NCBI GenBank assembly: GCA_028015205.1
Contig: CM051521.1
Coordinates: forward strand, 128,782,614 to 128,846,613
Source of the DNA: Mytilisepta virgata
Taxonomy: Eukaryota > Mollusca > Bivalvia > Mytilida > Mytilidae
DNA: 64,000 nt
Direction of reading: 5' to 3'
Shown: positions 1 through 9,961 of the stretch, piece after piece
Numbering within the stretch: position 1 is the first letter of the stretch
Layout: every line of letters starts with the position of its first letter
Made by a program: the position numbers and the translations under genes
Notes under the pieces: generated by a model
Told to the model about the DNA's origin: nothing
The model's database searches: none
What the model saw: only the letters and a program-made list of their open reading frames with translations

Positions 1-559
1 TAAATCGGAAATGACGTCACAGGAAGTGACTTCATCAGAACCGGAAGTCACGTGAACGAAACCAGAAGTATTCGCATGCGCAACCGGAAGTGATGGTTTT
101 TCCAGCCATTTGTTTACAGATGTGGCGACCGAGCATGCGTGACCGGAACTGGAGGTGGTTTGTGCGCCGCCGAAAATGATGTTTTCCCATGATGTGTTTA
201 TGGAAGTGACGTCAGTCACCTGCCTGGACGCGGATGTGCTATGCTTGACTGATTGTCTCCCCTTTTTCACGTGCTTCTTGGTCGTCTCTGGGTCTATCAC
301 CGATCTGTATAGGGTAAGAGTCTCGCATCGAGTTTCTAGGGACTGATACTCTCACTGTCATGTCGAAGTCCGAGAGTATACGAAATACATTATTGGATTA
401 TCTCCCCTTATCCCGTGCTTTTCACCACGGGTGATGTTCAAGGGAGGACCAAAGGTAGGATTGGATTATGTCCCCTTACCTCTAGCTGATGCTGTCACCA
501 TTAGATCAATGGAGGGGTGTCCTTAGCAAGCGCCTTAGCAACGGCGGTGCATTTCATTG

Positions 560-1160
560 CTCTATGATGCACTTCGTTTCTCTTCTTTTGCTCGCTCCAT
601 GATCATCGCTGTTTTTCTCTTGCTCTTCGCTGCCCGTCGCTGTTCATCGCTACTCATGACTATACTCACGTGCTCATTTCGGTTTTTTGGGGCTACTTGT
701 CGCTGTTTTCGCTGCTGCTGCTGCCCCTGCGCTTGTTGCTGTTCTTCATCGCTGCTCTGCTCATGCTTGTCGCTGTTTTTCTCTTGGTCTTTGCTGCTCA
801 TCGCTGTTTTTTTCTTGCTCTTTCCTGCTCATCGCTAATCATGACTATACTCGAGTGCTCATTTCGATTTTTTGGTGCTAAATGTCGCTGTTTCCGCTGC
901 TGCTGCTGCTTGTTGCTGTTCGTCATCGCTGCTCTTCTCTTGCTCATCGCTTTTTTTCTCTTGCTCTTTGCTGTTCATCGCCTCTCATGACCTTACTTCC
1001 GCGCTCTTTTCAGTTTCCACTGTTTCCGCTGCTGCTGCTGCTGTTTGTTGCTGTTCGTCATCGCTACTCTTCTCTTTGCTCATCGCTATTTTTCTCTTGC
1101 TCTTTGCTGTTCATCAATACACATGACCTTACTCGCGTCCTCATTTCGGTTTTTTGCTGC
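560..1160. repeat. CTG/GCT-rich tandem units in left arm of foldback element
   Basis: About three to four copies of a unit of roughly 150-190 bp are present. Each has CATGACTATACTC or CATGACCTTACTC, then GTGCTCATTTCGGTTTTTTGG, a run of CTGCTGCTG, and TTGCTGTTCGTCATCGCTGC. The right arm (2900-3080, inverted) holds only about one copy, so the unit has expanded in the left arm only. Cys/Leu-rich open frames here on both strands are products of the repeat and I do not call them as genes. Confidence 0.75.
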
Positions 1161-1523
1161 TGCTGCTAGTGGTGGTCGATTGTCGTTAATCAAAGATTGG
1201 GTCTGTGGAAGAGCACCCTTAGATCCGGGTCATTTGAAAGGCCACTCTGTATTTGTCCAGGCTTGTGACTGGCTATATATATGTATAAACATATATAGGC
1301 TGCATTACCTTCCTTCCCTTTTTCGTTATATTTTTTTTCTGTTTTTGTTTGTAATATGTTAGTTCCAATTCCTCCTGCTGGTGGTGGGTCCTAGTCGTTC
1401 AATACACGGTTAAGCAGATATTTTCGTTTTTCTACGGCCTACTCCCGTGATTCTTTTGATTCTCAGTCTTCCTCTTCTCTCAAGCGTTTAGTCGTTTTCT
1501 TTATCTTTCTATGTACGGGGTCT

Positions 1524-2387
1524 TTATTCATGTCTTGATGCCAGGACACCAGTCCGAGGTAATGCTTTCGTATTTGGTCTCTGTGAGTCAAACATGTCTC
1601 TATATACTGCCAAGCATGCCTTGTCTTCTTCAATTCCGGCTTCGACTAGTTCGTTTACTGTCTGTGAGTATTCCGATTGATGTACTTGAAATATTCTATT
1701 CAAAATGACATACAGTAGAGACTGTCCGCATTGCTCTTCGGAGTCTTCGTTGGATCCATGGTCACTACTTTGTTCCCATTCCTCGTTATCGGCTTCTGTG
1801 GTGGTGTCTGAATTACTATAGTCTGTTGAATATCCTCTTCCATACCGTGTGCATTCTTTTGTGTCGCTCTAGGTTCCACATATGTCACAGGTATACATTT
1901 AAGACGTCTTTCTTTCCTGGGATTCGATAATAGAATGAGTTCCGGTCGTCCTGCAAGTGCTTATATTAGCTACAGGTTCCTCAACGGCTTGTTGATCATA
2001 CACAAACGTTTGCCAAAGTATTCGTTTCGAGATAGTTGCAGTTCAGATTTCACTTTTCTTTGAGGTCTCTATTAAGTCTTTTCCACTCGTTGTCAATCCT
2101 AATACATCCCTTGCAGATATTCATGTTTTTGTAGAATTCCGCAAGCTCTTGTTCGTTTGACACTTTGTACATTTCTTGTTTGGATCCACATTGCTGGGTC
2201 CCCCACTTGTGTTTTCCAGCCGTTTGGTTCTCTTCACTTTGATTGGAAGTATTTTCCTTTTTCTTTCTGGTTTTGCTTTGGCGTTAAAAAGATCCACAGG
2301 TATTAAGTATCTAGTAGGAACCAATAAACGAGAGGCGTTTTCGATTCCATTGATACGTGTGTGTGTTATTTGACGGTCTTCAAACAA
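1524..2387 (-). pseudogene. Decayed reading frame in the foldback core, zinc-ribbon-like CxxC pairs
   Basis: On the minus strand an 88-codon frame (2387-2121) is basic and ends with a CTKC motif. A one-base shift near 2140 continues into a second CxxC (CKGC) about 20 residues later, followed by a charged stretch. Such paired CxxC spacing resembles a small zinc ribbon. Further down, after stops, an open stretch at 1868-1524 without its own Met is rich in Asp, Glu, Ser and Thr and then becomes helical-looking (YVILNRIF, VNELVEAGIEEDKACLAVYRD). These pieces share strand and lie between the element's arms, so they may be remnants of one element-encoded protein. I do not recognise the family. The open length is modest and chance cannot be excluded. 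Confidence 0.35.
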
Positions 2388-2439
2388 CTGACCTCTGATT
2401 ATGTTTTGGTTAAAATCTTTCCATTGGCGTCATAGTGAC

Positions 2440-2660
2440 GAGGAGTGGTCTCGTTGATGTTACGATGAACACCAAAGATGGCGGACCTGAAATAGACCAC
2501 CTTATGGAACAGAAGTTTTAGAGTCTTTCCAAAGTGAACGAATGTTCTCGGTCACGTTTATGTTACGATGGACATCAAAGCTGGCTGCGCCCATGTAACG
2601 CGGACCTGAAAGAGAGCCCCCTTATGAAACGAAAACGAGTCTTTCCAGACGGGAGAGAAC
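2440..2660. repeat. Two diverged copies of a ~110-bp unit
   Basis: The series GTTACGATGAACACCAAAG, GCGGACCTGAAA, CCTTATG, GAGTCTTTCCA and GAACG recurs about 110 bp later as GTTACGATGGACATCAAAG, GCGGACCTGAAA, CCTTATG, GAGTCTTTCCA and GAACG. It is an internal tandem duplication in the core of the foldback element. Confidence 0.6.
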
Positions 2661-2669
2661 GTTTACGGA

Positions 2670-2820
2670 TTCCAGTCCTACTCCTAACCCTAGCTCGAGT
2701 CCTAATTCTAACCATAACTCTAAGCCTAACCCTAGTCCTAACCCTACCCTAACTCTAAACATAACCCTAGTCCTGCCTCTAACCATTATCGTAGGTCTGA
2801 TTCGTACTCTTACTCTGACC
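2670..2820. repeat. Degenerate telomere-like (CCCTAA)-type tract
   Basis: About 150 bp of imperfect hexamers of the form CCTAACCCTA, CTAACTCTAA and CCTAGTCCTAA. TTAGGG/CCCTAA is the usual animal and mollusc telomere repeat. This tract is interstitial, degenerate and inside the foldback element, next to its right arm, so it is not a chromosome end. Confidence 0.7.
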
Positions 2821-2828
2821 GATCATAA

Positions 2829-2914
2829 GCCCATCGTCGGTTGTCCACTTAAGCAAACGTGACTTTTTGCCTTCTGTTTGTCACGCTTGCTGAAGTGGAC
2901 CACCGACGATGGGC
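2829..2914. repeat. Hairpin at inner end of right arm
   Basis: GCCCATCGTCGGTTGTCCAC at the left pairs with GTGGACCACCGACGATGGGC at the right, around a loop near 2864-2880. The stem is about 35 bp with few mismatches. It sits exactly where the right arm of the foldback element ends. Confidence 0.75.
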
Positions 2915-3699
2915 AAGGAAAAACAGCAATGAGCAAGAGAAGAGCAGCGATAACGAACAGCAACAAGCCCAGCAGCGAAAACCGCGACAAGTAGCCGCCA
3001 AAAAACCGAAATGAGCACGCGAGTAAGGTCCTGTGTAGCAATGAACAGCGACGAGCAGCGAAGAGCGGCATGACGCAAACGAAGTACATCATAGAGCAAT
3101 GAAATGCACCGCCGTTGGTAAGGCGGTTGCTAAGGACACCCTCCACTGATCTAATGGTAACAGCATCGGCTGGAGGTAAGGGGACATAATCCAATCCTAC
3201 CTTTGGTCCTCCCTTGAACGAACGGAAAATATTACCCGTGGTGAAAGGCACGGGATAAGGGGAGATAATCCAATAGTGTATTTCGTATACTCCCGGAATA
3301 CGAAATAACAGTGAGAGTATCAGTCCCTAGAGACTCGATGCAAGACCCTTACCGTATACAGATCGGTGGTGGACCCAGAGACGACCGAGAAGCAGGGAAA
3401 AGAGGAGATAATCAGTCAAGCACATCCGGGTCTCAGCACGTGACTAACGTCACTCTCGTAAACAAATAATGGGAAATGGCGGGAAATTCCACTACTTTCG
3501 GTTGCGCGCACGGTTCCGGTCAGACATGCGCCGACGATACATCCGGGTCCAGGCACATGACTGACGTCACTTCCGTAAACAGATCATGGGAAAACAATCA
3601 CTTCCTGTTCCGGTTACGTGACTTCCGGTTCTGGTGACGTCATTTCGTCTCCAATGACGTCACTTCCCGCACCTCATCAGCACCCCTTCGTCAAATACT

Positions 3700-4593
3700 A
3701 ACTGAACTGTCCCCATATACAACTTATAATGATGAATTAATATTCAGAGGTATTGCTTTGGCTACAGACGTTTTTAGTGACCTCTACTGAAAATATAGTC
3801 GCCATACAAGGCTTGCAAGTATGTGAATAGATTATCTTATCAGATGACTTATATGAATTTTTATTTTCTTATTTAATTTAACTGAAATACTGTGATACTT
3901 GAAGTCAATTATCACGAATTAATAATGAAGAATCTTGTATATTATTTTTATTGTTGATTTTTTATTTCAACCAACGGGAATGTATGTTTAAGTTCACACA
4001 GACAACTACATTCCAAAGCCTGTTGAAGATTTAAGAATATAATGTTTCACTTATCTTTTTTTATACAAGTAAAACTAATAAATTCCATAGAAATCTATTT
4101 GCTAGAAAATTGCTAGAATTGTTTTATTGACCGTTCAGTACAGTATTTCTAAAAATGTATCCACTTGGACAAGGGATTATTACACAAGGAGGATAAAACA
4201 AGAGATATCTGCTGGAAGGAATTAATGTCCTCGAAATGATTTAGACGTAACGTAAGTGAGTTTTCTAGTCAGAGACCGGATTCAAGGTAATTTATCGAAA
4301 ACTATTAGATCTTTATAGATAGTTACACAGCTACAGTTTCTGCATTTAATGTGAACTTGATTGGTTGACAATGTATCCTCAACCTTTAAATGTCCTTTTT
4401 CTAAACGAAGATCATAGATTAATTTGAAAATTTAAATTTAAAAATGTATGTTAAACGTAGTTTTGAAGTTAAATGACAATTTGTAAAGAGATTAGACCAA
4501 AGGTAAGTTCAATATGGGTGAAGTAACTGAATTTGATACATTTGTAATGATTAAAATCAGTGATTACTGGAAATTTGTGTTAGTAAGTAGTAC
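3700..4593. other. AT-rich stretch without recognisable gene
   Basis: Between the foldback element and the LTR retrotransposon I see only AT-rich sequence without long open frames or clear repeats. Confidence 0.5.
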
Positions 4594-5183
4594 TGTTACG
4601 GCCGAAATCACCTTTAAATTGTAGCCAACAAAAGACACAAATCAATAATAAAAATTAACAAGATTTATTATATACAAGTTTACAAAAAGTATTACACAAA
4701 AATAAAATGTCAACTTAACTGTTCAAAATCCTGTTATTTCTTGATCCGGAATTCTGGTCACTGTTGCCTGAATCCAAACGGAATATTATATCAGTCACAA
4801 TCTAGTATGATGTAACGAAAATGAAAGTCTGTCAAGTACGATGTGTGAAACGTAAATAAATCCAACAGCTGAGAACACAAGAATGTCTAGTCCAATAAGT
4901 TCTGATCTGCAAGTTTAACGTTCGTGTCCATATATATACTGTAGAACGGAAACTTCTGGAATACGGTAGAAGTTCGAATCACACCATAATTATTACGTAA
5001 GTCAAATAGAAAGTTCTAGTTATTCCATCAGTATCCATTATTGTTCCAGTGATTTCTAAACTGCGCAGTTATAACATTATTTGGTAAACAACTATAAATA
5101 TTATGTAAACATATTATACATGTTATAAGGCTACGCAAAACAAATTAGGCCAAGATAAATAATACAATTACAATATCATAACA
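4594..5183 (-). repeat. 3' LTR (element sense)
   Basis: 590 bp, starting TGTTACGGCC and ending CATAACA on the plus strand, and repeated at 9962-10551. In element sense an AATAAA signal lies at 4664-4669, suited to transcript polyadenylation. The copy is preceded by the target base run GTAC. Confidence 0.95.
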
Positions 5184-5196
5184 CCTCCCCCCTTAA
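5184..5196 (-). promoter_or_regulatory. Polypurine tract
   Basis: In element sense this reads TTAAGGGGGGAGG directly against the 3' LTR. A purine run in this position primes plus-strand DNA synthesis in LTR retroelements. Together with the primer binding site it fixes the element's orientation as minus. Confidence 0.85.
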
Positions 5197-5265
5197 AAGA
5201 AGTTTGAGTGTAACGAGAACTTCATGAACAATATATACAAAAATATATAGTATGTATACAGTGTT

Positions 5266-8200
5266 TTAATAAGATCTAGATAAAGCATCTGCTATTACAT
5301 TATCTTTACCTTTAATATGTTTTACAATAATATCATATTCCTGTAACAATAAACTCCACCTAGTCAACCTTTGGTTTTTGTTTCTCATTTTATGTATGAA
5401 GGTGAGAGGATTATGATCAGTATAAACCAGAATAGGATGCATAGTGGGATTTAAATATACATCAAAATGTTGAAGTGCAGACAACAGTGCAAAACATTCT
5501 TTTTCAATAGTGGAATAATTTTTCTGATGTTTATCTAATTTCTTGGAAAAATATGATATAGGTTTCTCAACATTATCATCTGTTTCTTGATATAAAACGG
5601 CTCCAACTCCTACATCACTTGCATCAACGGCAAGTTTGAATTGCTTTTTAAAGTCTGGAGTGATAAGAACGGGACTGTTAATTAAAAGTGATTTGCTTTT
5701 TTCAAAAGAGTTTTGACAATTATCACTCCAGATGAATTTAGAATCTTTTCGTAAAAGATGAGTCAATGGTTGAACAACAGTAGCAAAATTTGAACAAAAT
5801 TTTCTGTAAAATCCAATCATGCCTAAATATCTCATAAGTTGTTTTTTATTTGTAGGAGGAGGAAAATTGGTAATTGCATCCACTTTAGCCATAATAGGTT
5901 TCACTTGACCTTGGCCAACTGTGTGCCCTAAATAATCAACAGTGGCCTTACAAAATTCACTTTTAGCAAGATTAACAGTCAAATTTGATTGTGACAATCT
6001 ATCAAAAGTATCATATAAATGTGTTAAATGCTCTTCCCAGCTATCACTACATACAATAAGATCATCAATATAAGCATAACAACAGTCTAAATCTTTTATA
6101 ACATTATTGATCATTCTTTGAAATGTAGCTGGAGCATTTTTCATACCAAACGGCATGACAGTATATTGAAATAAGCCGTCTGGTGTGACAAAAGCTGATA
6201 TTTCACGAGCTCTCGGTGTCAGGGGGACCTGCCAGTAACCTTTTAATAAATCAAATTTGCTTACGAATTTTGATTGTCCAATGTTATCAATGCAATCCTC
6301 TATCCTTGGAATCGGATAGGAGTCAGATTTTGAAACTGAGTTGACTTTTCTGAAATCAGTAACGAAACGAAAGGTTTTATCTGGTTTGGGAACAAGGAGA
6401 CAAGGAGAGCTCCATTCACTGTTACTCGGCTCAATAATATCATTGTCAAGATAATATCTAATTTCTTGTCTCATAACATCAAGTTTAAGTGGATTGAGCC
6501 GGTAAGGATGTTGTTTAATTGGAGAAGCATCGCCTACATCAACATCATGACAAACAGCAGTGGTTTTATTTGGCACATCTGGAAAAAGATTTTTAAAAGA
6601 AAATACCAAAGTTTTCAATTTTTCTCTGCGATCGAAAGTCAGATGTGCAAGTTTTGAGTCTAAATCTGATAAAATTTCAGAATTTTTCAATCTAACAGTT
6701 TGTTCCATAGTCTTGGAATCAAAAGATGGTTCAATTATATCTGGTTTGTCATGATCGTTCTCCAATTTAACCATGGCTAAAGTGGCAACTGGTTTACTCT
6801 CACCTTCATTAGTACGCTCAAAATATGGTTTTAACATATTAATGTGACACACTCTATTTTGTTTACGCCGACCTGGAGTTTTTACAATATAATTCAAATC
6901 ATTGATTTTACTGTCGATTGTATAAGGACCACAGTATTTAGCCTGTAAAGGATGCCCAGGGACTGGCAAAAATACAAGTACCTTATCACCAGGCTCAAAA
7001 ACTCTGTCCCTGGCATCTTTATCATACCATATTTTCATCTTATTCTGTACATTTTGTAAGTTTTTCTGAGCAATTTGACAAGCAGTATACAATTTTTCTT
7101 TAAATCTAGATACATAGTCTAGAAGATTCAGGTCAGTGTGTTCAGTAAGCCATTTTTCCTTAACCAATTTCAAAGGTCCCCTTACAGGATGACCAAACAC
7201 TAACTCAAAGGGGCTAAAACCAAGGGATTCTTGAACAGCCTCTCGGACCGCAAAAAGTAGAAAGTGAACACCATCATCCCAGTCCCTATCAAATTGAAGA
7301 CAAAAAGTCCTAATCATGTTCTTCAATGTTTGATGAAAACGTTCTAAGGCACCTTGAGATTCTGGATGATAAGCACTTGATCTATACTGAGCAATCCCTA
7401 ACTGGTAAACGACCTGCTGAAATAAACCTGACATAAAATTTGAACCCTGGTCGGACTGTATAGACTTAGGAAGTCCTACTAATGTGAAAAATTTGATAAG
7501 AGCTTTGACAATAGTTGGTGTCTTGATATTCCTTAAGGGAATTGCCTCAGGAAAGCGAGTGGATGTACACATGATCGTCAATAAATAAGCATTTCCAGTC
7601 TTGGTCTTTGGTAAAGGTCCAACGCAATCAATAAGCACTCGGCTGAAAGGTTCTGCAAAGGCTGGAATTGGCAGAAGTGGTGCTGGTGGTATTTTCTGGT
7701 TAGGCTTGCCAACAATCTGGCATATATGGCATGATTTGCAGTATTCTGTGACATCATTTCTAAGTCTGGGCCAGTAGAAATGTTGTAATATCTTAAGGCA
7801 AGTCTTCCTTATACCTAAATGTCCAGCCAAGGGGGTGTCATGGGCAAGACCAATAATTTCCTGCCTATAGACTTTAGGCACCACCACTTGGTATACCACT
7901 CTCCATTCCTCCTCTGGGATAGCATCAGGGGGCCTCCACTTCCTCATTAAAATGCCGTCTTGATGGTAGTAACATTCGGCCACTTTGTCTGCTTCTTCTT
8001 GGGGTAGAGCCCTTTTGCCGAGCTGAAGAACCTCAGGGTCTTTATTCTGTTCTTCCCTAAATGTTCTTTTGTCTAATGAATGGCTGTTCACGTCTGGCCA
8101 TGGCATAATTACACGTTTGTTAGTACCAGGTGGTCTTATTATGGCATTTTCTGAGCTACCGGGACCTTCAATGTCGGCAAAGAAAGTGTCAGAAAGGTCC

Positions 8201-9882
8201 ATATAATCATACTGGCCTTCTTGTAAATCCTCACCTTGTTGTTTTCTTGCCATTGCCCTAGTAACAACACAAGCTGGATACAGTTCAGCATCTTCAGGTG
8301 ATTTAACATCCACCACCGGTTCACTTGTAACAATTGGTTCAGCAACCACTCTGTTCCTAGCTAGATCATTTCCTAGCAATAATGAAACACCCTCAACAGG
8401 GAGAGTAGGACGAACACCCACAACAACTGGTCCAGTAATTAAATCTGACTTCAAATAAATACGATGGAGGGGAACATCTATACAACCTAACTCCACACCT
8501 CGTAACAAAACGGAGGCACCAACGGACGTCTCCTCGGACAAAGGCAACACACCTTCTAACAACAAAGACTGAGAAGCTCCAGTGTCCCGTAAAATCTTAA
8601 TAGGCTGAGGAGTAGTATTATTAACAATAGAAACAAACCCATCAGACATAAAGGGCTTATAATCCTCCATGTAATCACAAAAACTGGACTTAAAAGCCTG
8701 ACTCGCAGGACATTCCAATTTACTGGTAACAACGGGTGTCGTACAAGCACTGGACTTGGGCTTATGATCTCTTTCATTCTTCTTCTGGAGTCTAAAACAA
8801 TCAGCCATCAGGTGACCATTTTTCTTACAATAAGCACAAGTTAGTGACTTCTTCTCAAAAGTATCAAATTTTGGACCAGACATATTATAACTAGACGGAC
8901 TCTTATTCTGTGCAACAGGCTTAATATCAGTACGCTCAGTGCTTTGATTTTTGTAATTTCCGCATGAAGTATTAAAATTTTGACCTTTGAAACTTCTTTT
9001 ATGTGAAATGGTATAATTATCGGAAACAACAGCTGCATCTTGCAATGTCTCAACAGTTTTGTCGTCTAAATGTGTTTTTAAGTCTAAATTAACACACTGC
9101 TTGAACTCTTCTAAGAGCATTAATTGTCTTAATTTATCAAAATTTTTATCTATTTTCTTTGACGTAAGCCATTTATCAAATAAATCCTCTTTTTCCCTAG
9201 CAAATTCAACATAGGTTTGTGATTCAAACTTTTTATAAGACCTAAATTTCTGTCTATATGCTTCTGGCACTAGCTCATAAGCTTTCAAAACTTCCTGTTT
9301 AACAGTGTCGTAATCAGAACTTTTTTCTGAAGAAAGTGCTGAGTAAATTTCAGCGGCCTTGCCCACAAAAACACTTTGCAACATTGTAGTCCAATAAGGC
9401 TTTGGCCATTTCAAATTTTGAGCAATTTTTTCAAATTGTGGAAAAAATTTATCAACAGTCTTTTCACAAAATTTAGGAACCAAACGTATATTTTTTGCTG
9501 CCTCAAAATGTTCTGATTTTAACTTAGTGTTGCTTTCTACTTTAGCCATTTCTATTTTTATTTTCTCCATCTCTATCCTTTCCCTCATTTCAAGTTCTGC
9601 CTGTAATTGTTTTAATTTAAATTCATGTTCTAATTCAAGCTGTTTTAATTTGAAAGCATCAACATTTTCGACCTTGAGGTCAAGAGCCTCTTCACCAAAA
9701 ATTTCAGAGTCAACTAATTTGTCTATTACCAAATTTTTTATAATTTGTTTTCTCATAGATACTCTAAAATCTATTTTTAAATGTTTAGCAAGCAACACTA
9801 ATTCTTCTTTCTTTAATTTATCAAACCCTTCCAGGTCTGGCGTTTTCAAAAATTTACCAGCATCAAATTCCATTTTGTACAC
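5266..9882 (-). CDS. Gag-Pol polyprotein of Gmr1-like Gypsy retrotransposon
   Basis: 1538 codons, uninterrupted. The Gag region has a Lys/Glu-rich predicted coiled coil (residues ~70-130) and a CCHC knuckle (C349, C352, H357, C362). The aspartic protease active site is DTGA at 433-436. Integrase follows, with a zinc-binding region (H688, C718, C721), catalytic D752, D811 and E847 (D-35-E spacing) and a GPY/F-like C-terminus (~983-1020). Reverse transcriptase comes next (catalytic D1211 and YIDD at 1271-1274), then RNase H (D1420, an E near 1460, D1489, DALSR near the end). Integrase before reverse transcriptase is Ty1/copia-like, yet the RT, RNase H and GPY/F features are Gypsy-like. Gag and Pol are in one frame with no frameshift or stop between them. 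The start at 9882 lies 57 bases past the primer binding site; a second Met at codon 4 is also possible. It should encode all proteins needed for retrotransposition; activity is inferred, not shown. Confidence 0.95.
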   Translation of the reverse strand: MYKMEFDAGKFLKTPDLEGFDKLKKEELVLLAKHLKIDFRVSMRKQIIKNLVIDKLVDSEIFGEEALDLKVENVDAFKLKQLELEHEFKLKQLQAELEMRERIEMEKIKIEMAKVESNTKLKSEHFEAAKNIRLVPKFCEKTVDKFFPQFEKIAQNLKWPKPYWTTMLQSVFVGKAAEIYSALSSEKSSDYDTVKQEVLKAYELVPEAYRQKFRSYKKFESQTYVEFAREKEDLFDKWLTSKKIDKNFDKLRQLMLLEEFKQCVNLDLKTHLDDKTVETLQDAAVVSDNYTISHKRSFKGQNFNTSCGNYKNQSTERTDIKPVAQNKSPSSYNMSGPKFDTFEKKSLTCAYCKKNGHLMADCFRLQKKNERDHKPKSSACTTPVVTSKLECPASQAFKSSFCDYMEDYKPFMSDGFVSIVNNTTPQPIKILRDTGASQSLLLEGVLPLSEETSVGASVLLRGVELGCIDVPLHRIYLKSDLITGPVVVGVRPTLPVEGVSLLLGNDLARNRVVAEPIVTSEPVVDVKSPEDAELYPACVVTRAMARKQQGEDLQEGQYDYMDLSDTFFADIEGPGSSENAIIRPPGTNKRVIMPWPDVNSHSLDKRTFREEQNKDPEVLQLGKRALPQEEADKVAECYYHQDGILMRKWRPPDAIPEEEWRVVYQVVVPKVYRQEIIGLAHDTPLAGHLGIRKTCLKILQHFYWPRLRNDVTEYCKSCHICQIVGKPNQKIPPAPLLPIPAFAEPFSRVLIDCVGPLPKTKTGNAYLLTIMCTSTRFPEAIPLRNIKTPTIVKALIKFFTLVGLPKSIQSDQGSNFMSGLFQQVVYQLGIAQYRSSAYHPESQGALERFHQTLKNMIRTFCLQFDRDWDDGVHFLLFAVREAVQESLGFSPFELVFGHPVRGPLKLVKEKWLTEHTDLNLLDYVSRFKEKLYTACQIAQKNLQNVQNKMKIWYDKDARDRVFEPGDKVLVFLPVPGHPLQAKYCGPYTIDSKINDLNYIVKTPGRRKQNRVCHINMLKPYFERTNEGESKPVATLAMVKLENDHDKPDIIEPSFDSKTMEQTVRLKNSEILSDLDSKLAHLTFDRREKLKTLVFSFKNLFPDVPNKTTAVCHDVDVGDASPIKQHPYRLNPLKLDVMRQEIRYYLDNDIIEPSNSEWSSPCLLVPKPDKTFRFVTDFRKVNSVSKSDSYPIPRIEDCIDNIGQSKFVSKFDLLKGYWQVPLTPRAREISAFVTPDGLFQYTVMPFGMKNAPATFQRMINNVIKDLDCCYAYIDDLIVCSDSWEEHLTHLYDTFDRLSQSNLTVNLAKSEFCKATVDYLGHTVGQGQVKPIMAKVDAITNFPPPTNKKQLMRYLGMIGFYRKFCSNFATVVQPLTHLLRKDSKFIWSDNCQNSFEKSKSLLINSPVLITPDFKKQFKLAVDASDVGVGAVLYQETDDNVEKPISYFSKKLDKHQKNYSTIEKECFALLSALQHFDVYLNPTMHPILVYTDHNPLTFIHKMRNKNQRLTRWSLLLQEYDIIVKHIKGKDNVIADALSRSY

Positions 9883-9938
9883 TTTTGTTGGCTAATTCTA
9901 ATAAAAATACTGAAAAAATTTAATAAGATATTAACGTT

Positions 9939-9956
9939 ATCCCGGACGAGCCCCCA
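9939..9956 (-). promoter_or_regulatory. Primer binding site, tRNA-Pro type
   Basis: In element sense TGGGGGCTCGTCCGGGAT starts five bases inside the 5' LTR. It is complementary to the 3' end of tRNA-Pro, including CCA, and equals the tRNA-Pro site known from other LTR retroelements. First-strand synthesis would start here. Confidence 0.9.
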
Positions 9957-9961
9957 ATTTC

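Larger units (their letters stand above)
1..3690. mobile_element. Large inverted-repeat (foldback) element, left end at window edge
   Basis: The first ~1.19 kb is repeated in reverse complement at about 2829-3690. Matching landmarks in order are the GGAAGTGACGTCA-type ends, a block reading ATACGAAATACA.TATTGGATTATCTCC, a block reading CAAGGGAGGACCAAAGGTAGG, and CTGCT-rich units. The arms differ in length because the left arm holds several extra copies of the CTG-rich unit. The centre (about 1200-2828) is single copy. The right end lies near 3675-3690; the left end is at or just outside base 1, so target duplication cannot be checked. The structure fits a foldback or long-TIR DNA transposon, but I recognise no transposase and cannot name the superfamily. 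Confidence 0.8.

Noticed and set aside
557..1362. Several Cys/Leu-rich open frames on the plus strand and a Gln-rich one on the minus strand
   Set aside because: They are translations of CTG-rich tandem units in the foldback arm, in overlapping frames, with no independent coding signal.
2670..2820. True chromosome end
   Set aside because: Repeats are degenerate and internal to a transposable element, with ordinary sequence on both sides.
9527..9895. 122-codon plus-strand frame opposite the gag start
   Set aside because: Shadow of the AT-rich coiled-coil part of gag on the other strand.
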